Below are positions 34,156 to 50,287 of a stretch of DNA of 64,000 bases, in pieces. Origin of the DNA: Phaffia rhodozyma. Lineage: Eukaryota; Basidiomycota; Tremellomycetes; Cystofilobasidiales; Mrakiaceae. Below the pieces are notes generated by a model. It saw only the letters and a program-made list of their open reading frames with translations, was not told where the DNA came from and did not search any database. The DNA lies in assembly GCA_014706385.1 (NCBI GenBank), contig JACGZH010000009.1, forward strand, positions 868,001 to 932,000. Reading direction: 5' to 3'. A program made the translations under genes and the position numbers. Every line of letters begins with the position of its first letter. Position 1 is the stretch's first letter.

Positions 34156-36115
34156 ATGTCAGCTGTTCATATCGAGAAGAAGGCCAAGCTTGCGGGTGAA
34201 CCTTTGGTAGGTTATGATCGCTTGCTTTGCTGGAAAGAACTGAGATAGTTTCATAGTTCATAGCTGACTTGATGAATGGCTCGTTTTGGGCGTTGCTTTC
34301 TGATGTTTTCTGGTCCCTTTGCCTGGGAACGATCACTTACGTGCGCTGTTTGTGATTCAAAACTCAAATCAAGGTCATCGGCACTCATTCTGGTACCTTT
34401 CACTGTGATGAGGCGCTTGCTGTACGTCGACAGGTAGCTTCCGATACATGCCGCGAGGTTCGACGTTGACCGCTTGAGCTTTATTTCGATAGGTCTTTAT
34501 GCTCAAGCTTCTTCCCCAGTATAAGGATGCATGTACGTCGATCGTTATCTTATTGGCACTGGTCATCTTTTAATTATATGCCTAACTCTAACCGCTTCGG
34601 TACTCAGCCGTCGTCAGAACCCGAGATCCCGCTACTCGTAAGTTGCCCTCTTGGTTGAACTGACCAACCGGGCAAGCTCAATATGATATTGATTGCGCTT
34701 CGGCTTGATGTGTCTTTTTTAATGAGATAGTGGATACTTGCGACATTGTTGTGGATGTAGGAGGAGTCTACGACGAATCTGTTCACCGATACGATCATCA
34801 CCAGCGAGGCTTTACCGAGGTCTTTGGCCAAGGCTTCAACACCAAGCTTTCCTCCGCAGGCCTTGTCTACAAGTCTGTCCTTTCCAATCTTGGATTGATA
34901 TTTTGTCATCTTTCAAACTGACTCGTCTAAACAACGTATGTGTGTATGTATGTGTTTATTTTCTATTCTTTTCAATAAAAAGACACTTTGGAAAGGACAT
35001 CCTGTCCCAGGTGACCTCCGTGCCTGTGTCCGATCCATCGATTCAGACGCTTCACCTGAAGCTATATGAGGCCTTCATTGAGGCGATTGATGGGATTGAC
35101 AACGGCGTGAGCCAATATGTCACCTCCGAGCCGGCCAGGTACAGATCAAGCACCGATTTGAGTTCAAGAGTCGGTGGACTGAACCCACGATGGAATGAAA
35201 AGTCTGACAACTCGATTCTTGACGTAGGTGCCGATCCTCTTCATCCCAAAACTAGATGTGTTCTTCCTACTGATAGTTCTGTCTGTTCTGTCATTTCTAA
35301 TGACATATAGGAGAAGTTCCAGGTGGCTTCAGCTTTGACCGGCTCAGAGTTCCTCAGCAAACTCTCGTACTTGCACGAGGCCTGGCTACCCGCCCGATCG
35401 CTAGTGCAGGCCGCGTTCGAGAAGCGAACGTCCGTCCACCCGAGCGGAAAGGTGATTGTGTTTGAAGACTTTGCTCCCTGGAAGGAGCATCTGTTCAACG
35501 TCGAGGAGGATGCTGGTATCAAAGATGAGGATAAGCCGGTACGTACCTTCGCCCTGGCGCCTCGGCGTTGTAATTCGAGCCAGTGGGGCTCAAAGAGCCT
35601 ACACTATTGACAATTTCAATTCGGTCGACAGCTTTACGTTCTCTACCCAGATGAGGCTGCCAACGCGTGGAGGATCCAGGCGATTCCCAAGTCGGGCGAA
35701 AGTTTCGAGTCGAGGAAGGCTATGCCCGAGCCGTGAGTCAATGTTTTGATTCTGTGATAACGTGAAGAGGGTGGTGAAATCAGAAGATAGGGACGCTTGG
35801 CGATGTTTGGAAAGGAGAACCATTATTTTGACGAAACAGAACTGACTCATCTGTACGGATGACCGTGACGACAATTTTAGATGGCGAGGAGTTCGAGATC
35901 AAGAGCTGTCCGGTCTGATTGGAATCGACGGTTGCATCTTTTGCCATGCCGCGGGATTCATCGGGGTTTGTTCTCTTAGCTTTTCTTCGCGCCACGGTAA
36001 ATATCGTCGCTTTTGACTGACCCAAGACGACTACCTACCTACCTATCAACAGGGCAACAAAACGTTTGAGGGAGCATTAAAGATGGCCGATGCTTCGCTC
36101 GCCTATTCTTCATAG
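34156..36115 (+). CDS. MYG1: MYG1 family exonuclease
   Basis: A DHH-like metal-dependent 3'-5' RNA exonuclease reported in nucleus and mitochondria in other eukaryotes. Ten exons: 34156-34206, 34374-34421, 34493-34532, 34608-34637, 34731-34872, 34983-35223, 35311-35538, 35632-35732, 35881-35965, 36053-36115; 342 residues, the normal length. Key motifs are GTHSGTFHCDEALAVFML (first metal motif), VVRTRDPATLDTCDIVVDVG, YDESVHRYDHHQRGFTEVFG (the DHH motif), KLSSAGLVYKHFGKDIL, IDGIDNGVSQY and the ending IDGCIFCHAAGFIGGNKTFE. The start at 34156 gives MSAVHIEKKAKLAGEPL, which is short and only weakly basic, so mitochondrial targeting is not obvious. All splice phases are consistent. Confidence 0.95.
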
Positions 36116-36654
36116 TTTTCTTCTCTTTTATGTACCTACGGAAGAAGGACGAAAAGGAGCGGCATCCACATCTGATAAATGAAATATGATTACACATGTT
36201 CTGTCTGTAACGTTGGCCACGTGTATTGAAGCATCCACCAAGATCTATGATATCAACCACTAGAATCCATGATATCGATCAACAGAAATCTGATTCGGAA
36301 AGAAGATAAAATGTGTATCACCAAGAGCAACGGGCCGCTCGTCCGATTCGACCGGATGGGTTGCGTCGCAGGTAGTCAAAAAAAAGATAAGCCTCGGCTT
36401 AGTCGCTTGCTTATCTAGCCGAATGAAATTTATCTTGGAACACCTTCTCTCTTCGCCGTCGTCTCGCTCAGAGCAGGAAACCTTCATGGATGATGGCGTC
36501 CTTGATTGCTTGCTTATCTATTGAATGAGATTTCATCTAAATACCCGACTCTTGGTCTGATCGATGGGATCCTTTTTCCTTTCCTTCCCATTAACTGGTC
36601 ACTCTCTCACACATATCCGGCAGCCATACGCACTCTCCCCTCGCACGACTTATC
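36116..36654. other. Intergenic region upstream of the purine permease
   Basis: About 540 bp holding the MYG1 3' UTR and the permease promoter. A GATA-type cluster would be expected for a nitrogen-regulated permease. Several GATA and TTATCT cores do occur (for example near 36386, 36410 and 36515), but GATA is common by chance, so I give this little weight. Confidence 0.35.
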
Positions 36655-39600
36655 ATGTCGGTAGAATACATCACCACCCCTCCATCTGCCACGGCCGCTC
36701 CTGATGCCCATCAGCGATCGAAAAAAGAGACGATTCAATCCAAATACGAGTTTGCAAAGTATAAGCTCACCACAAAGGATGGTTGGTTCGGTGACTATGA
36801 CTTTAAAGAGCTTTGCCTGCCCCAGTTTCCCTATCGGTTTGGTCGTTCCAAAGCAAAGGAGAGATCGGAGGAATTGGGCGAGTTGGAAGAGTATGGGGAG
36901 AAGAGGCCAATCAACAGGATGCCTCCGTTCTACGGGTTACATGACGATCTACCCCTATTGCTGGCCGTGAGTACTTCTCGAGATCAATCTACTCTTCTCT
37001 CGTTTGTCTTGATCGATATCAACCAAATCTGATGGCAATCTCTTGTGACTTCCGATTCGATGCACATAGATCGTGGCCGGCTTCCAACACTCGCTCGGCA
37101 TGATCGCCGGTTTGGTCACTCCTCCTATCATCTTCGCTGTGAGTCCCGGACTGTATCATAGCTTTTGCCTTTTGGATGACACTCAGCCTGATATTCCCTC
37201 TTTGCTGTCTTAGAACTACATCAACCTCGATGCCGAGACCCAGTCTTACATGATCTCAGCCTCCTTGGTCGCATCTGGACTTTTGTCTATGATGCAAATG
37301 TCAAGTTCGTGCCTCATTCATTTCGAGAGTTTCTTATCAGCCCAAATCATTATTTACGAACAAAACCGGGTTACTCTTCATGGAATCCAGGGATCAGGCT
37401 CTACAAGAATTACTACCTTGGAAGTAAGTCTTTTCAATCAACTCACCCTCTTGTCTGCCTGTTTTGCTGACATCAACGATTACTGTTCGTCTACCTTGCG
37501 TGTGACTCTTTTCAGCCGGGCTGATCACCGTTGTGGGCACCAGTTTTGCCACACTGTCTAGCGCCTTCGCCATCTTTGACTCGTACTATAGCTCTGGAAA
37601 ATGTTCAACGACCACCGCAGCTGATGGAACCGTCACCAAATCTGCTTGCCCGGATGCATACGGAGCGCTCATTGGTACATGTACGATATTTTTCCTCTTA
37701 TCTTCTTTTGTGGGCCAGAAACGAAGTAAGCATCTCCATCGGCTCACCTATCAACGTCTCTTCTTTAACCGGTTGTGATACAAAAGCTATGCTCTGCTCG
37801 ATTCTTGAAATCGGCCTGTCGTTTGTCTCCGCAAAGAAGCTCAAGAAGCTTTTCCCGCCTATCGTACGTCCTCTCTCTCACTAGACTGTTTTAGATGTTC
37901 TAGATACAAGATGGAAATCTGACGATACATGCTCATCTACTTTCCTGTGCCAACAAATTTGTAGATCACCGGAACGGTCGTATTCATGATCGGAGCTGCG
38001 TTGATTGGAGATTCAGGTATCTTGAACTGGGCAGGAGGTTCAAAGTACGTGCTGTTCTGTCCCTATCTACCAACAGATAAATCACTTGCGTTCGATCTCT
38101 AATCGTTCTCCACCCCCATCTTCTCCTTCTTGCGCAACAGTGACTGTTCAGGAAGACCAGCCACCGGGTACTTTGCACTCTGTCCCAACATCGCTGCACC
38201 TAAACCCGCTCTGTGGGGAAGTCCTCAATTCATTGGGCTTGGATTCCTCTCATTCATCACGGTATGTATCCCTCGAGGTTTTCTCCTCTGGAAAACGTAC
38301 TCAAAATTCGTTTTGATGGACTTTACAGATCGTCATCACCGAAATTTTCGGAAGTCCGTTCATGAGGAACGCAAGTATCGTTATTGGTCTGATCGTCGGA
38401 ATGATCGTCGCTGGACCCACGGGATACGTCGACGGAAGCAGCATCTCCACATCCCCAGCTATCACGTTCCTCTGGGTAAAGACTTTTAAACTTTCGATCT
38501 ATGGACCAGCTATCCTTCGTGAGTAATCTCTTGAGACCTCCTCTTTATCCAATCTTGTTCAGAGCCCTGATCTACCATTTTTTCTTTCATTTTATTTCAA
38601 TAGCTATGATGGCTGTGTATGTCACACTTGCTGTCGAAGCCATCGGAGAGTGAGTTTTTACACTTTCTGAGTCTATCCTTAATGAAGTCTGCGCAAATTC
38701 TGACGAGAAACCCCATGTATAGTATCACCGCATCCTCCGAAGCTTCCCGAGTAGAAGTAGAGGGCGAGGTGTTTGATAGCCGAATCCAGGGAGGTGTGCT
38801 TTCGGACGGAGTCGCTGGTTTGCTAGCCGGAGCGTTCACTGTCTCTCCCGTATGTTGCTCTTTTTCCTCTCTTCTCTTTTCCGATTCAGATCAAGCTGTG
38901 CTTCAAAGAACCTTCCACTCAAATCTGCCTTTCATAAACATTACAGATGTCAATCTTTGCTCAGAACAATGGAATCATTGTCTTGACTCGATGTGGTCAG
39001 TTCTACCATCTGCGCATCTCTGCCTTCGTTATAAGTCGCGAAACGTGTTGAATCCTCTCTAACCTCGTCTCTTCTCTTGTTCGATACGCAACAAATAACA
39101 GCCAATAGACGAGCGGGTTTCTTCTGCGCTTCGTTCATCATTCTTTATGGAGTCATTGGAAAGATTAGTGGTGTCTTCTTATCAATCCCTTACCCCGTCC
39201 TGGGTGGAGTCACGTACGTGTTTTTCTCGTTTTGACATCTCAATTCATGCAGCTGTGTGTAATTTCCTTTACTCATGTTTTGATTTGCATGATTCATTCC
39301 TGTCTTCAACATGTGTAGTACTTTCTTGTTCGCAAGCGTTCGTTCAAACTTGTTTCAGTTTAATGTGCAGTATTTTTGGTTGTATCGACTGACATTGTGT
39401 CTTTTCTGTTATCTTCCAATCTCTCAGGTTGCCACAAGTGGTCTTCGAGTTCTCTCTATGCTCAATTACACCAGACGAGATCGTTTCATCCTCGCCGCCT
39501 CCCTCAGTTTCGGACTCGGCAACCTTTTGGTCCCTACGTGGACGACATACCTCTTCGAAGGTGTCACCAGCACGAACGCCGCTCTACAAGGTTTCCTTTC

Positions 39601-39865
39601 CTCGTTGATCATCGTGGTCTCTACTCCTTACTTGAGTTGTGGAGTCATCGGTGTCATCCTCAATTTGATTCTTCCTGCCGAAGGGACCGAAGCTCCTGTC
39701 GATCACGTCACCCATTCCCGCCCCCCTCCCCCTCGGTCTGTAGTGGAGAGGGACAACGATGTGGACAAGAAGGCGGATGAAGTGAGCCTGAAGGATATGG
39801 CGGTCGTCTCGTTGGAGGAGGTGGAAGCTCATGGGTCGTCCAATGCGAGACGCCACGTCGTCTGA
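36655..39865 (+). CDS. Purine permease of the NAT/NCS2 family (xanthine/uric acid permease, UapA-like)
   Basis: A plasma-membrane proton symporter for xanthine, uric acid or related purines. Fifteen exons: 36655-36966, 37070-37138, 37214-37304, 37391-37423, 37516-37680, 37787-37863, 37965-38044, 38141-38261, 38329-38518, 38604-38649, 38723-38849, 38947-38995, 39102-39213, 39319-39337, 39428-39865; 642 residues. Family blocks are FQHSLGMIAGLVTPPII, YYLGTGLITVVGTSFAT, FPPIITGTVVFMIGAAL and ILNWAGGSND. The NAT signature QNNGIIVLTRCANRRAGFF is strongly UapA-like and spans an exon junction. About a dozen hydrophobic helices are present, and the C-terminal tail is acidic. One exon is 19 nt. Substrate choice between xanthine and urate cannot be fixed by reading. 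Urate oxidase lies 17 kb to the right. Confidence 0.92.
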
Positions 39866-40241
39866 GTGGGATACGTTGATCATTTTCAACGACCGTCTAC
39901 GTATGACCTTCTTTCCTTTCTTTTCTGAAAATCTCTTTTGTACGAAAAAAACCATATTCGGTTGTATATGTTGTCTGCTCCTCGTTCACGTTCTGTGCTA
40001 TATGTGTTTGATATTGCTCTACTCTATCGTTTCTCTTATCTTTATGACAAGTTTGTTACCAGCTCTCCAGATTGATCTATGTATCTCTTTTCCCTTCTTT
40101 TCTCAAGACGTTGTTTCTTGGTTGTCAATCGTTCCGTCTATGGTTGATTAACCTGACAGAAACGGCTATATATATATACACCAATAGATCCACAAAGAGA
40201 AGGAACGAAAAAGACGGAAAGAAAGGAGGAAAAAAACCTGA
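39866..40241. other. Convergent 3' region between purine permease and MSH6
   Basis: About 375 bp of T-rich 3' UTR sequence with a TATATATATA run near 40168. No gene is seen. Confidence 0.5.
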
Positions 40242-43200
40242 TCAACCGGATCCGACAGTGGCGGCTTGTTCTAAAGTCCTCTTGATTCCTTCTCTCAGGT
40301 ATCTAAACACTTCGACTCCGCCTACCTTTACCTCCTCCTTTTCATTCCCGCCTAGTCCAAGTCCGAGCTTTACGAGTCTCGCGAAGTCTCCGTGGACGAC
40401 CAAAGGTAACTCTGTTCGACGGCCTGCTGAGAGCCTACTTTGCTGAGCTTTGAAGAACGTGGAAGATATCGTTTCTGCTCTAGACACCACTTCCAGCGGG
40501 ACACCTGCTAGGTGGGCGACATCTGTTTCGATCGTTGAAAAGGAACAGAGGAGAACGTGAATCAGAGAAGGTTACAAAATACAGAACTACAGGCTAACAA
40601 AGATAAGGAGTGGTGAAAGAAAAGATAACGTACGGGTTCCGTGACTACTCTCGGCTTTACCCTGAATGAGCTTGTACAAGAATGTGACTTCTCGTTTCTC
40701 CTCGTCCACTTGAGTTTGCATATGCATTGCTCGGATATTGGGATGATACGCGAAGTCATCAGTAAGCGTTCCATAGTGTGTCTTCAAGATAGACAGTGAA
40801 GAAGAGAAAGTGAGGTATCAGTGAAGGTACAAGGAATTATAGAAAGCAGAGCGAGCGCTTACAGCAAAAAACCCGAGTGGAAGCGTTGTCCCGGCCAGAT
40901 GATGTAAGACGGCCTGTTCCGGTCAAGACGCACGTCGCCATACATCCAAAATCCAGAAATTAAAACTCATGGAACGGTGATAGCGCGTGAGAGAGAATGA
41001 TAGGAGGAAAGCTTACACCAGCGATGGCCATTCCATCATACGTGCTAGTTCCACGACCCAACTCGTCTAAGATGCATAACGATTTGGGTCCACATTCGCG
41101 CAAAATCTTTGCGCTGTTCGGGTGTGACAAATGTTGAAAGCAATAGGTCTGACTCTCGTCAGACAAAGAATGATCTGATAAAATCGGAATGGAATACGAA
41201 AATAAACGTACCATTCATCAAGCTCTACTTTGAAGGTGGACGACTGGCTGAACATATTGTCCATAGCTCCCATTCGCGTCATGATACAATCCAAAGGTGA
41301 TAACCTATTCAAGAACAAGCTTAGCGTTGAAACCGTATATTTGTGCCTAGCATGAAGTTAGGGGAAAGGCATCAACTCACGTCGCGCTCTCAGCTCCAAC
41401 ATACATTCCCTGAGAGATGGAAAATTGAATTAGACATGAGCCACCCGCGATAGAACAGCACCTTCAGCAGGAAAATGCATAGATCGACATACCAGTTGAG
41501 CCATGATAACCCCGGCAGCAGTCGTTCGAAGAAGAGTACCTGATTAAGCCATTTCACTGTTAGTCTTTATTTTCTGCGAAAGTCGTCCCAGATTAAGTCA
41601 AACCAATACATACTCTTTCCCGCCATGTTCGGACCGGTGAGGAGAGAGATTCTCGCCTTATCTCCTCCTAACTCTACATCGTTAGGGATAAAATCTGCCC
41701 GGAGACACATAGAAGGATGTCGAAGAGATCTGATTGAATATAACAGTTTCCAGAAGAAAAATATTAATGCAATCCCAGCCAGTCTCACGCTCCACGGAAT
41801 GGAAGACCACTCACTCAAACTTTAAGAATGCTTGATCCGAATCGACAAATGTCGGACGACATTTTGGTTGATCAAGCTCCAGAGAAGCGGTAGCCAGACT
41901 GCAAAGACAATCAAGCTCGGCCAATGTCTTGACGGAACTGTGCAATAAAAACCAGCGAGGTTAGTGATGGAGAGCATAACAGAATGTATAGAAGATATCA
42001 CTCACGAAAGCCAAACACTGCGCTCCTTATCGAACTCGGCGTATAAACGCTGTGGCCGGAAAAAAAAGGGCAGGTTTGTTCAATTTGATTGAAACAACAT
42101 ATATCATCACTGTATTCAAAGCAAGAACTTACGTTGACGAACGACCGAACAACTTGCCCACGAGTTTCTCGAGCTTCTTGAATCTTTCGAATAATCGGCA
42201 GAGTCTCAGGAGCGTAGTATCGATTTTGAGCCTATAATCAGCGGGAAAACAAGAGGTTATTAGATGGATCAAGGAAAGCGCAGAAATCATGCATTTTACA
42301 CAAACCTTCGTTCCGGAAGTCTTGGTCCAGTTCGAAGGCACCTTTTTGGACGAGGGGACTAATCGAGAATACAAGGCCAATATGAGTCAAGTTGCTCAAC
42401 AATCTGTGTCTTTTGCTGTAAATGTCAATTTACCTGCAAGTTGGAAAACTACAAGATCCGAGCAGCATCTGATCAGTCTCATCAATACACAAGGATTGAT
42501 TCGGAGTATGTCTTACGTACTCTCTTTCTGTCCCTGAGCTGAATGCCAGTACACGACTTCCGTCCTGTCCGGATGAACGCAGATAGATCAGAATTCGACC
42601 TATCGGCATGGGCACAATGTAACAAACTCACTTGAGCTGTTTGCTAAACTTTTCTCTGAGACCTTCTAATTGATCCTCTAGGGTTTCTAACTCTTGTATT
42701 ATCTCCTCGTATGCCTCGTCTCTTCCATCCGCAGGAAGCAGAGTACCGTCGTCCTTGTCAAACGTGAACATCGTCCGAACGTTTTCAATATACGATGATA
42801 AATCCGGTGCGGAACCAAGGAGAGTAGCGACACTGGTTGACTCAAATGACGTGGAAATATCGCGAAGCTTTTCGAAGCGTTTTTGAATGATTTCGAAAGA
42901 CTTCAAAAGAGATAAAAGGTATGAACAACTCATCAGCCTAGTTTTCGTGGAGAGCTGATGATGCGTATATGAGAACAGGTGGTTACTTTGAGCACTTTCA
43001 TGAAGTCAGCAATCTTGATGGATCCTGCATGAATTCGAGAAATCATTCGTTCCAAATCCGGTACACCTGATCATAACACAATTTTGTAAATTTAGACCTG
43101 GCTTAATAAGTTATTGAATTGCTTAGAAACTAAAGCGCACCTTTAGCAAGCTCTCTAAAATCAGTTATGAATGTTGGATGCTCCATGAGCTCGTCAACCG

Positions 43201-46200
43201 CATCGAGCCTACATCATCATCACACCAATCACTCGAGATTTGATCAGTCCTTGAAGCTGATCCTCAAAAGATACTCAACCTTACCGAGCATTGATAGCTT
43301 GTATGTCCCTCAAGGGGTGACAGAGCCACACGCGGAAAAGTCGCTTTCCGAAGGGTGTTCTACACTTCTGCAGTAGATCGAGCAATGTTCCTTCCTCGCC
43401 GCCTTCAGAGTTGACAAGAACCTAAATGCATATCGTTGGCCCAAACCGGGATGAGAAAGTGTACAGTAATCAGCATGTTTTCATATGATAGAGAGAGGCA
43501 GAATTAGATTGTGAGAAAGGATACAAACCTCGATATGAGCTAAGGTGTTTCCGTTGAGTATCAAAGACTTGTTTTGTCGAATCGGATCGTAGATGTCAAA
43601 GTTCTTTTGGCTCAACAAATCTTTGTCAAGGTTAAGCTGCTTCAGATATCTGTGCTCCGACCCAACCCCGATACATTCGATAAAAAAAGCAATGAGCGAC
43701 GAAAATACCAAACTAAATTCTGGCTTGGAACTAGAAATATTTCTTTACTGACGAAACTAGACCTCCCAAACTTTCGATGGCCAGTGGTTCCTCTCTAAAC
43801 TTCTCAATGACTTCTGGCAACACTGCCTGTTTGTCCGACCCCTCAGACTGGAGGGCAAAAAAGTCTGAAAGTATGTCTAACGTGTTAGCTGCAGACGTAA
43901 AATCCGTCTGAGGCTTCATCGCTGTCCATGCGCAGGACGACGAGATGATAGACCGAAGCGTTCGAAGAGTTGAGACCGACAAGTTACCCTATATATGAAA
44001 CAGACCGCCCCAAGATATCAACAGATGATTAAGATCAGCTTCCTTTCTGCCATGTGTTCTGTTGTAGGAGAATAGGCTGTCGCACCTTCTCGTGAATCAA
44101 CTCTTTTGGGCGGAGCTGTCTGAACATGGTCTCCAATTTGGTTTTACAGACATCATCTTCAAATGCAGAGAGTGAGAAGGCTCCGGTGGCGGCATCGAGA
44201 ACGGTGATTCCGAAAGATGGGTTTATCAGGTTCGACGAGTCTTCCTGTTAGTCATATTAGAATGAGAGCGCAAGGCAGAGAAACTCGTCAGAGGTGGTGA
44301 GCTATGTAGAATCACAAGTGAAGTCTAACGTACTTTGATGGATATGCAATGATTAGCTTCATCTCTAATAATTGGGGTTAAAGAGATAAATTCAGACATT
44401 CTATGCGTCGAAAAGTAATGATAGCATTCGATTGAAGAAAGACGAAGACGAACCCAGCCAGGTATGACGGATCGGACACTGGAACATAGGGAAACGAAAG
44501 GAAGGAGAGAAGAACAAAGATCAGGTTTGCGATATGAGCGAGAAACAGAGCTAGCACAAGTACAAGACATACCAGTTCCGTTCGTCAACACATGTTTGAG
44601 TTCTCTGTTCACGATCTGCGCTTTTCCGCCAGACGCTTTCATCCTCATCTCTGCACTGATAAACCCAGTTCACAAATGACAAAGGCACGAAAGATTAGCT
44701 AATGGCCAATCTCAGAAGAGGGGCAAGATGCAATAGGATCTAATGAGTCACTAACCCTAAAGCGGTTTCAGATTGCTCAACTCGCCCTACCTTGTATCCA
44801 GCGGCAAGGAATTTGGCAGCCCTATAGGTCAAAGCGCGGATTACGCCAACGAGAAGACGATCAGCGCTGAGTCTTGAATTGGCGGGTTTGCAAACAAAGA
44901 CAGATACTGGCGTAGTCTGGATAGTGCATACCACATTTCGAAATTCTGCTCCGGTACACCTACCTGTTGTCATCCGGCAAAAGAATGGTATGATCAATAT
45001 AGACACCGACAACACACTCATTTGTGTATCAGAGCTCAGTCCAGACTAACCATCTTCATTTTGACTCTGTCTGTCATTTTCAATCCAAATTCTAGAAAAC
45101 CGGTTTGCTGATCAAGTTTATAAGAAAAAGAATTTGTCAGTCATTTTGACTATTCAAGAGGGTTACAGAATCAACATACCGCATCGTTTTCATACTATAT
45201 AATATACAAGAAACAGAGAATTAGGTTCACGTATGTATCAATTTTGACGTTCCGTTGTGCAAGACAGACTGACCAACTCGAAGAACTTTCCCTTCTGGAA
45301 GAACAGGATGGTATCATAGTGATATTGTTTAATGCTGTATAATTTTCAAGAAGAAAAAAATGACCGGATATACGCATATGAGCATCATGCTGCTTCTGAC
45401 TCAGAGCTAGATGAAACAAACCAACAACTTACTTCCAAAACTGTAGCGTATGACGAGATCAAACAAAGATTCAAAACAACAAGACTGTTTCAGAGAGAAG
45501 CAAGACGACGACAACTATAAAGAAACTTATAGACTACCAACCTGGGTCTCGAAAGGCGTAAACTTGTTCCAAGCGGATTTGGGTATATACAGCGTCCGAG
45601 GATCGTATTCCGGATGATCTGACGCATAAAGTAGAAACGAAAGGATAACGGGTCATAAGTTATCATATCAGTTAGTCTGACCAGATGAAGACTAAGAAAG
45701 AAATCCTCACCGGTAGTGTGTCCCTCTTTCTGTTTAGTTTCGAATAGGAAATTCGAGTTGATTCGATCCGATTCAGCGTACAGCATAGACGGTATACAAA
45801 CAAGACGAGAAAGCTGGACAAACATCTTTGATCGTCTTCAAAAAGTCAAAACAGTCCTCGGCCGCCTTCTTGTCATCTTTGTTTTGCTGCTTCCTCTGTT
45901 CGGCAGCAGTCAACATCGAGTTGGATCCATTTCCTGTGTTACTCGAGGAGGTGCCACTAGGAATCGGTCGAGGTGGAGGTCGAGTCGGTGCTTTTGGCTT
46001 TTGTTGTTTAGACTTGGCCTTGGGTGTGTCTTCAGCGGAGAATGAGTCGTCTGGCTCGTACTTGTCAAACTCGGAAGCAGCAGCAGCTTCGATTGCATAC
46101 GAAGAAGAAGACACGATATCAAAACGACAGAGATTGTCAGGCTTCTGTCTGTGATCAGCCTGATAGCGTTAAGTTGACAAATTAAAGCCTACCGAGTAAA

Positions 46201-47080
46201 GCCTCTTCATCGGACCCCATTTTGAACTCGTCATCAGATGACACTGCCTTCGCCTTCTTGGAGCCTGAAAGAAGTGCATTTTACCAATGAACGGTTTCAG
46301 CTTATCGAGTTTCAAGTTGATCACTGAAGCAACAAAAGATGTGTTACCTTTGCGAGTGATTGCCTTTGGCTTCTTAGGTTCTTCATCATCTGCGTCAGAT
46401 AGATCAGATTCAACAAAATTGATCTTTCTCTTGACTCGTTGCTGACCGAACATCAGAACCAACGGAGAACAGAATCCATATTAAACTTCAGCTGTTATAT
46501 TAGATGGTAAAAAGATTGATCTTCTACTGACAGATCGTCCGACAGGGAACTCTTCATCTTCATCTTCCTCCACTCCGTCCATAGCCACCGGATCTCCGTT
46601 CTTCTCTTTATCATTCATGTCGACTTCAGATAGGGATGAAGATGGAAACGGACTTAGCCGGCTGCTCGTCTCTGACAAAGCTTTTTCGCCGCCTCTCTCG
46701 TCCTTCTCCAGCTTCTCCGTCATAATCGTCTTCTTCGCCTCGGTGATAGGCTCAACATCATGATCGTCCTCCACTTCATCGATCGTGAAGGGATCATCCT
46801 TCGATGATAACGGTTTCCCACTTAAAGATTTCGTCTGTCTTGACTTGAGAGCACTCGAAGCAGCTAGAGGAGATGATGAGGGCGGATGAGGAAGAGCACT
46901 TCCCCCACCAACCGACCGACTCTTAGTCAGAGTCGAAGGCGTTGCCGACTTTAGGTTCGAGGCGCTCGATAACGGTCTGCTTGGGGAAGAAGACGGAGGA
47001 CCGAGGGAAGATGATTTTGAAAAGAATCCAAGAAGAGTTGTTTGCTTTTTGTCTTTTGGAGTAGCATTAGCTTTGGACAT
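40242..47080 (-). CDS. MSH6: DNA mismatch repair protein MSH6
   Basis: The partner of MSH2 in MutS-alpha, recognising base mismatches and small loops after replication. The ATG at 47080 opens an N-terminal disordered region carrying a PIP box at residues 13-20 (QTTLLGFF) for PCNA binding. Further on, [19 protein letters not shown] leads into the mismatch-recognition domain, where [10 protein letters not shown] (about 45,276-45,310) holds the Phe-X-Glu wedge that separates MSH6 from MSH3 and MSH2. The ATPase has Walker [10 protein letters not shown] (41,615-41,638, intron just after Lys/Ser) and Walker B plus signature [14 protein letters not shown] near 41,060. It continues with FFATHYGTL and the helix-turn-helix end. 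The coding sequence is split by many short introns. I checked frame continuity in the N-terminal and ATPase parts, not at every middle junction. The promoter carries three MluI boxes. Confidence 0.94.
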
Positions 47081-47465
47081 GATTTAGATAGAGACCAAGG
47101 AAGGAGGCACAAGGTAGAGAAGATGGAAAGTGTGGTCGGTAGAGAAGGTATATGAATGAGCACACGCGCAGTGAGATGTTAAATGAGAGTTGGTTGACAG
47201 GCTTGACGCGTTCTGACGCGTCGATATTTGATTGACGCGTTAGGTAAAAGAATGTATTCGCGCGTAATTGAGCTTGTTCCAGCTCTTGTCACACTTCCAT
47301 ATGTTGCACCGTTACAGTTTCAGATAGACAGCCATTAAGCATTCGAAATCCCAATATAGCGGAACAAGTGCAGACAATCGCAGCTAGAAAGTCGTCAAAA
47401 TTACAGAAGAGCACAGAGGAGAAATCTGATGAAGAGGAGGGAAAGCACAGGATAGACGAGTCGAA
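47081..47465. other. MSH6 promoter and phosphoglucomutase 3' UTR
   Basis: Both genes are on the minus strand. The region holds the MluI-box cluster (separate entry) and A-rich 3' UTR sequence next to the PGM stop codon. Confidence 0.5.
47206..47240. promoter_or_regulatory. Cluster of three MluI cell-cycle boxes (ACGCGT) upstream of MSH6
   Basis: Palindromic ACGCGT occurs at 47206-47211, 47216-47221 and 47235-47240, each preceded by G as TGACGCGT. They lie 126-160 bp upstream of the MSH6 ATG. In ascomycete yeasts this box binds MBF and drives G1/S expression of replication and repair genes, including MSH6. Confidence 0.7.
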
Positions 47466-50017
<2,552 letters not shown>

Positions 50018-50287
50018 GATGAGAAGTAGATGGTGGGTTGGAGCAAGAAGAGATGGCGAAAGCGAATGGAAACGTTCCTCTTTTGGGGGTTTTCTTCTCT
50101 TGTGCCTTTCTTTGTTTATGCAGCCTGGTTACGGATCCGCTACATATGAGATCATCTATTTGTAACCATTGTCAAATTGGGGTAGTCACCGATCGTGGTT
50201 TCCTGGCCGCTTGTTGTCCTTGGCTGTTGCTCTTCCCTCGCCTGTTCTGTACTCACACATCTTGGATATCACACACATACACATATC

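Noticed and set aside
36380..36520. GATA-factor site cluster upstream of the purine permease
   Set aside because: GATA cores occur at a density close to chance; not enough to call a regulatory site.
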